A stretch of 64,000 nt of DNA from Branchiostoma floridae (Eukaryota > Chordata > Leptocardii > Amphioxiformes > Branchiostomatidae), in assembly GCF_000003815.2 (NCBI RefSeq), contig NC_049982.1, forward strand, positions 138,086 through 202,085, read 5' to 3'. The position numbers were made by a program, and so were the translations under genes. Positions 27,301-35,500 of the stretch are shown here, piece by piece (within the stretch, counting starts at the first letter, position 1; each line of letters begins with the position of its first letter). The notes under the pieces are model-generated. The model made no database searches and was not told the origin of the DNA. It saw nothing but the letters and a program-made list of their open reading frames with translations.

Positions 27301-29410
27301 ACATATGACTAGCAAGACTCTAAGGATCTGTGGACACACACCGCCAACCCTCGTCCTGCTAACAATGACATGATTTCCTCCCTTCTGTTCCTTAGCGGAG
27401 AAGATTTGGATTCCCGTGTTTGAGGAGTGTTAGATGTGCCCGGAGTCAAGTGTAATGTACTTGCATTTGTATCTATCACTCAACATGGCCGAGAATTTAG
27501 TCACATTCAATAAATGTACATGCATACAACTAGAATAGCAAGCGTTTCTGTATCTGTATCTAAATCTATATAGCCGGTATAACCGCCCTTCGGCGTAACA
27601 CGCCAGCTTCGCAGGTACGTGGCGCGGCAGCAGCTGGTTATATTACACCGAAGGTCCGTCACACCTAGCTTTTGCACATCTATCTGCAAAGGATCTGTCG
27701 ACATACAGTTACTATGCCCGCCTGACATGATTTCGTCCCTTCTCTCCTCTAGCGGAGAAGATTTGGATTCCCGACACCTTCATCTTGAACGATAAGAAGT
27801 CCTTTAAACACACCGTCAACTCTTGTCCTGCTGACAATGACATGATTTCCTCCCTTCTCTTCCCTAGCGGAGAAGATTTGGATTCCCGACACCTTCATCT
27901 TGAATGATAAGAAGTCCTTCAAACACACCGTGACTGCCCACAACAGGCTGTTGAGACTGTCCTCCGACGGAAAAGTTCTGTATAACGTTAGGTGAGCTAT
28001 TTGTTTGTTTATTATTTTATTTGACCACATGATAATCAATAACCAGAAAGTATAGAAAAGTAAATAAAATTGTTGGAGGGGGGAGAAGCCTGCATGACTT
28101 CTACAATGTCCTTTCCCACCTAACTAAGCTAATACTAATCAAAATATACGTGTAGATACGTTTCTTTTATATCGTTAAAAAAGCCTCGTATGTCGCTAGA
28201 TAAATAAAGATAGATAGACTCTGTATCAGGCGATGAATGGCAGTTCTAAAAATATATATAGCCCCTAGAGAACAGAAAAGCCAAGTAGTAGCACACTTCT
28301 CGCTCTAATGCAACTGAGATACATTTCTCCGACGGAAAAGTTCTGTATAACGTTAGGTAAGCTAAGACACGTTTCTTTTTCATCGTTAAAAAACCCGAAT
28401 GGCGCTTGGTAAATATAGATAGACTTTGTACAATATTAAGCGATGAACGGCAGTTCTATAAATATCTATATATAGCCACCGGAGAACAGAAAAGCCAAGT
28501 AGTAGCACACTTATCGCTCCAATACAACTTCTCTTCGTCTTTGTCCTCTATGATGTGGACCTCAGAAGCTCGTATCAGATGTCTAGAATACATCAAACCA
28601 CCTCATTCATGTCCTCATTCATGTATATGAATCTAAGACATTGCACAACGAAACACAAGACATTCGCTCTCAAAATATTGCTTGACGATTACGTCTCTCT
28701 GTCCTGCAGAATTACCACGACCGCAGAGTGTAAGATGCGACTGAAGAAGTTCCCGCTTGACACGCAGACTTGCACCCTGGAACTGGGGAGCTGTGAGTGA
28801 AATTCTTTTATACTACATTTTTGAAATAACGTTGATTATAATCAACAGATGACAAATTATATTCTTGTTGGTCAATTTCTCTTTTTCGGGGCTAATTTAC
28901 ATAATTAATTAGGAAAGTTTATAAATCCAGTATATTTCATGTTTCCCATTCAGACGGCTTTGGGTTTGTGCCTAACACCTTTAAGTTGTTGGGGCTGGAC
29001 CGGTGTATGAGCCTGCCCAACCTCAGATATAGATCTGGAGCATAAGTGCGACCGTGACCTCACAAATGTTTGTTATTTGTCACTGCACTCACTATTTTGT
29101 TTAAGCACCACCGCCACCAATCACACAAGTGCCGTGTACCTGCACCTGTGAATGATGGCACTGACAGGGAATTTGTCTAGTAAAAGAAAGAAATAGAAAT
29201 GATTTGATCTTGATATTTTGTGCCATCCAGACGGGTACGCGAGCCGGGACGTGGCGTGCTACTGGAGAATAGATTAAGTAAAGAAACAAATGACACACAT
29301 GTGTCTATGGATGTAGTGTGATGAGAAAAGTTTATCTATAAACCCACTGTATTTCATGTTTGTCATTCCTTTGACGGGTATGCGAACCGAGACGTGCTGT
29401 ATACATACAT

Positions 29411-29492
<82 letters not shown>

Positions 29493-29507
29493 GGCCACTC
29501 TGTATAA

Positions 29508-29583
<76 letters not shown>

Positions 29584-32500
29584 GTGGCCCTGACGAAGAA
29601 TTTGCCCCGTGAAGCATAGAAATAGAAATGATTTGATAATAATATTTTGTGCCATTCAGACGGGTACGCAAACCGGGACGTGGCGTAATCTCCGAGCAGA
29701 TGCTCTGTGGCATAAGATATTATCAAGGGTTGCCAACGAGTATAGGCGGCAAAAGTGTAGCCAACCGGGTTGGTCCTAGCCTCCTTATGCAACCAGGAAT
29801 CTGCTTGGAGATCAGATATGGTAAACAAGGTAAACATACAAATAACAAACATAACGTTTATCGATAAACCCACTGTATCTAATCTTTGCCATTCCTCAGA
29901 CGGGTACGCGAACCGAGACGTGGCGTACCATTGGAGAACAGACCAGGAACCTGTGCTTTATTTTATTTCCTGTTTCTGTGTTCTATCCAGACGGGTACGC
30001 GGGAAACTGTGCTTTATTTCATTTCCTGTTTCTGTGTTCTATCCAGACGGGTACGCGGGAAACTGTGCTTTATTTCATTTCCTGTTTCTGTGTTCTATCC
30101 AGACGGGTACGCGAACCGAGACGTGGCGTACCATTGGAGAACAGACCAGGAACCTGTGCGCGGCATGACAGACGTGGAGCTGGCCAAGTATTCTATAGTG
30201 AGGTTCGATACTCTTACAGGAAACGTCACCAGGGATACAGGTAAACAAACAAACAAATAACAAACAACAAACATGTGTCTATGTTACGTCGATGAATGGT
30301 AGACATCTAGGTAACAGGATACGCCAAATAGCAGTTACCCAAGCAACTGGATATGATTTTTGAGATCTGCTCAGTGTCACTGATGACAAAAGCTACTGGA
30401 TACTACCTGTAACGTCTAACCGTTTCAAAATCCTATCTAGTTGCGCGAGTGACTGTTATTTGTTGTGTCTATGTTATTGATTGTATACACATACTTTGTC
30501 TTTGTAAATCGCAATAAAACAACTAAAAAGTACCGTTGTCGGGGAAATGGCTGGCACTTTGAAGTGCTATTTGTTTACAAGCCAGTATCCACTTCCCTTA
30601 GCAATATACTGGACTAGGCCAGATCAGATGATCTTATCTATTCTATATTTAACCTACATTGAATATAATTATGTTGCTGTAAAATTCTGAAATTGAAGGT
30701 TGAAACTTTGGAACTAGAAGAAAAAAATACAACCTTTATAACTCAAAGTTTATCACAATATCATTTTAGTCCCTTTCCAACGATTTTGACTGGATTTTCT
30801 GCACAGTGGTGAAAAGTAGTTGGCCATTTCCCCCCATGGCGATTGGCCATGGCGTACATGGTTGTCTTTAAAGTAGTTGTAACAGTACAAAGTATGAATA
30901 ATTTACAACTTATAAGATACCTTGGCACTTCTGTACTTCATTCAGTCTATTTCAAGTTCGTTTCTATCAATCATATTGCCTTTTTAAGCTCTTAAAGCAA
31001 AGAGCGTGCTATTTTTCTATCACATTTTCCTTTGCATTAAATCTTTAACGGTAAGTACATGTAAACCAACTGTTGCAGTATCACATTAACATGAACATTG
31101 ATTGGTAATTTTTCTAAGTTTCACAATTGATGTTACACTTACTAACCTCCATAAATAGCCATTTCCATCGCATGAGTGTCTGCATGAATTCTCTGTCTAC
31201 GATCCGCAAAAATCTAAAACCATGCCAACATGGCTGATGTTGTGTGGTTTTAGCTGCTTTTTGCTTCAGGTTAGAGTTGATTCTCAGTGTTGTGTGTTTC
31301 CATTAGGGACCAAGAATGACACCCTTGACGGGCCCCACCAGCATCTTTATCAGTACTACCTCCTTACTACTACAGTGCACCAGAAATTCTGAGATGAAAA
31401 TATCGTTTACACATCCTCTAAACTAAACGGCTGCATCATTCCTTCTTACCAGTACCCTCCTCTAAACAGTACAGTACCATCCTCAAACTATCAACATTTA
31501 TTCACGCATGAACCAAATCAGTTCACATAGACTACTAAAGAAAAAAAAACATCTAAAAAGGATCATGTTCATTCTTTAAATCCCCATTTTATATTAAATC
31601 TCACCATGCGTTCTCGCTGAAGCAAAACGCAGCCTCAATGTCACTCACCACTATCATTGCCGCACCTGCATGGCATCATTGTGTAGTGTTCCATCGTGAC
31701 GCCACTAACGCTGGTTTCTCACATCTGCCTACGTACCTGCATACGTACATACGTAATACGGACTTGCTTGCTGCGTTGGACGTTGTGATCACGCACTTCA
31801 GTTCATTGCATTTGTGATCGATTTAAACCATCACTTTTTTATCATGACACTGTTTGTAAGAATTTTGATAACAAGTGCAATGTAACCACACCTGTCACCT
31901 CATTCGATACACCTCTCATAGTCTGTGCTATCATTGTAGTGTCCTTCTTCATTATAGTCTTCCTTCTTACATAGTCACATAGACATTCGTATAATGTTCA
32001 GCCTGCATTTTAACAAGCAAGAAGAACAAAAATAAGACGAGTTTAGACTTACAACTGTTGTTGAAAAAAAAGTAACGGTCTAAAAAATTGAAACACATTT
32101 GACACGCTATTGAAGCTGCAGATGACCTGAATCTGCTTCAGAAACTGTCACTATCTTCCTGTCTACACTCTTGGCTTTATCAAAAAGAGCACTATTGACC
32201 ATGGCTATGATGATTTGTTCCTTGTTGATGCGGTGCTAATAAATCAGCTGACAGGGGCTGTGCCCTTCGCAGGCGATTATTCTAGCCTGAGAATGACCTT
32301 CAAGATGGAACGGAACTTCATCTACTTCATGATCAGGACGTTCTTCCCGTGCGTGCTGGTGGTGGTCTTGTCATGGGTGTCGTTCTTTGTTCACCACGAC
32401 GCCGTGCCCGCCAGGGTCGGGTTGGGTGAGTAAACGCGCATGCGCGGTAACCATGGCGACGGGCTTCCATGGAAGGGGGCTTGCCCGGCAGGTTTATCTT

Positions 32501-35500
32501 GGATGTGATTACTGGTGTGAAACTGTAGGTACTTTGAAGCTAAAGAATGAAACAGACACTGCCAAAGAAATTTGTGGCGAGATAACAAGTGTATAGACAG
32601 AATGAAATGATTGATGACGTCATTGGACTTTACATTTGATAAATCTATTTCTTCTAATCAAATCTTTGCCATATACCCAAATCATCTCCATATCAGCAGC
32701 CTGCACCAAACACGCCATAAAAGATGGCCTTCTTCCATGGAACTCAGTAGCCAATGACAAACGTTCGCCAGCACGCTTGCCTTTGTCTCTGATGTGGAGT
32801 TCGTTTCTAAAAAAAGTAATTTTTTCTTCAATTATACAATGTAAAAATGAGTTATCGTTATGTTCCATTGGAAATGTGAATATCAGTGGACAGAGAAAGC
32901 GAGCTGGTGAACGAAGTCATGCCAAACTTCCGCATTCCCAGCATTGACAGGAGAGCATGTTGGCTTCCTTGTAGGTATTTATTCGTGGATTTGTCTGAAG
33001 TTCAAGATGAACAGAGACTTCGTGTACTTCATGATACGGACTTTTCTGCCGTGCGTTCTTCTCGTGGTTCTCAGTTGGGTCTCTTTCTGGATCCATCACG
33101 AAGCCGTGCCGGCCAGAATAGCCCTGGGTAAGTTTCCATCACGTGAAGTACTTGTGGCGATCACGTGAAATAGTTGTGATGTTCACGTGGAATAGTTGTG
33201 GTGTTCACGTGAAACCCTTGTGATTTTCACGTAGAATATTCGAAATTTTCTCGTGTGATACTAGAAGATAGACCTATCTAAAACAAAAGACATCACAAAG
33301 ATAATCACGTGAATTATATTTTTAGACGAAATGTTAATTTTTTATGTGTCAAAAACAATTAGGTTTTGATCACGTTTGGTCTTGTAGACGAAAAACACCG
33401 AATGAAAAACAAAGTAGTAACATTTATAGTTTCAGCACCAAGGACAGAGGTAGCCTTGATCACGTAAAACATGAGTTGTACGCAGGTGATGTTGAAATCA
33501 TGATATGTAACAAATTAAACAGTTTCCGTAGCCATGAAGGGGGCAGGTACAATGTCCACTTTTATCCGACGAAGATTTGCTTTTTGTAGTAGCTATACTA
33601 GAACTCTGAGTGTTAATGATATGAAATGTTTCGCGAATACAGGGTATGTGAGAAATAATGGATTAGCTGGATAAAAGGATGTATGTATGAATGAGTGGAT
33701 AGATGGATGGATGGACGGACGCTGTCCTTTCCCACGAAGCTTTTAATATTACATGTAGCTTCACCGTAACACGAAAAGCTACTTGTCAACTATGGAATAG
33801 CCTAGTACTAGCACAGGGACCAGAAGCATTCGATATACTTTGTTCGTCGGCTGATGAATTTTCTGTCTCCTTTCGCCAGGAATCACCACGGTGCTGACGA
33901 TGCAGACGCTGATGTCAGGCGTGAACGCGTCGCTGCCGCAGAACGCCGAGATCAAAGCCATAGACGTCTACCTTCTGGGCTGTTACGTCTTCGTCTTCGG
34001 CGCCTTGCTGGAATACGCACTGGCGCACAACCTCTATCGGGGCACGAAGGCGGCGGCTTTGAAGGCTGCCACGGCGCCAGTCGCACCGGAAGTACGCAAT
34101 TGTTCCTTCATGTGGATGCGCATTCGCATTACAGTCTAATCGTGAAACCCATTGATAAGTATAAATCCATCTATAAATACTTAGATCTTCATTGATATTT
34201 AAGTCTTTAAATAACGCCAATACAACAATATCTTAAGAGGTATCGTTATGTCAAACCTCAACGGTGCGAATTCTGTCTAAGGTGCCTTTGATTTAATCTT
34301 AGAGTGTATTCCCTGACGTATGAAATGTATTTGGGACATCCCATTCTTTTATCTGTTATTGAGGGTTGTAATGAGTATTTCTCAGGCTGCTTTGCAGTCA
34401 AGTTACTAGCGTTATCAACGCATGTTCCCAGTGGATCTATATGTTTCACCTGCTATGGCTAGGCCCCTTTTCCACTGGGAAGAGACCGTTTACCAAGTCA
34501 AGTTGAATTTGCATAACCTGTGACTTATAGATTGGACGTGATCAAAATGTTCACTCTCTTCATGATTTCAAAAACATACAAGATCTACCAAAGTTTTTTT
34601 TATCAAAGGAACTACTGGTGGTTTTTGTTCTCAAAGAGTCGCTCAGTGGAAAACGATTGTCACTAAAGCCACTGTCACAGCTTGAAAATCTATCGGCCGA
34701 AGAGTTTACGAGCTCTAAATGATATTTTTTCGGCAGTACTTACGACTGGTGTCCTCTCGATCATTGCATGTTCTTTGAGATCTATGGATTTTGGATGCAA
34801 AATACGCTTGATTTTCTATATTTTTTATTCGGCGACCCTCTTCGATCATCAAGTGAGGCTATTCTCTGTGTGTGCCAGGGTCTTAAGAAGCTGTTGTTTT
34901 TCCCAGGGCGGCGGGAAGCACGGTAAGAAGAAGGGGAAGGGCAGCTCCTGCTCGGAGAACGGCGCGGCGAGTGGACAGAGCCAGGCTGCTGCCGCCGCCG
35001 TGCTGGCCAAGCTCTCTACGGGAAACTCGGTGTGCACACTTTTATTAATCAAACTTCAAGTGGATGCTCATTCACGGTGTTTTACACCTACTTTTGCAAG
35101 ATTAAGCTATTATCTAAGAAAATCATGTCTGTGGATACTGTCTTGTCGACGGAAGACCTACTTTGAGTACTCTTTATAGACATTACTTTTTAAGTTTGTC
35201 TCTCATTTTCTGACGTGATTTGTTTCTCCCCCAATGTAGTAGAAGCGAGTCAGACAGAAAATACTGTACTAGAAAGCAGTACTGAGTGTTGCCAAAACAG
35301 GTTTAAAACACCATGAATAAGTATGATTCTTGCGTCTGCTTCGAGATAACAATTTCACCATGTTACCTGATGCTATAGACGATAAACTATTTCGTTCTTT
35401 TCAAAAAAGTCTGTTGCAGAATGCCACCCTGTGTTTCGGGCCATATTTGACGATGCGACTGACGTAAGTTTAATGACTCAACGAACGTATGACTACCGGA

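Noticed and set aside
27753-27814. Functional cassette exon from the exon 5 copy
   Set aside because: 62 nt from acceptor to the GTCAAC donor would shift frame, and the donor is weak.
29274-29873. Long open frames of Ile-Tyr repeats on both strands
   Set aside because: They are translations of the (TA)n tract and carry no protein signal.
29886-30260. Repetitive 124- and 132-codon frames on the + strand
   Set aside because: Out-of-frame readings of the repeated exon 7 starts.
35424-35467. Extra channel exon in the TM3-TM4 loop
   Set aside because: Good splice-site look (TGTTGCAG, GTAAGT), but 44 nt does not chain with phase 0 ends of exons 10 and 11.
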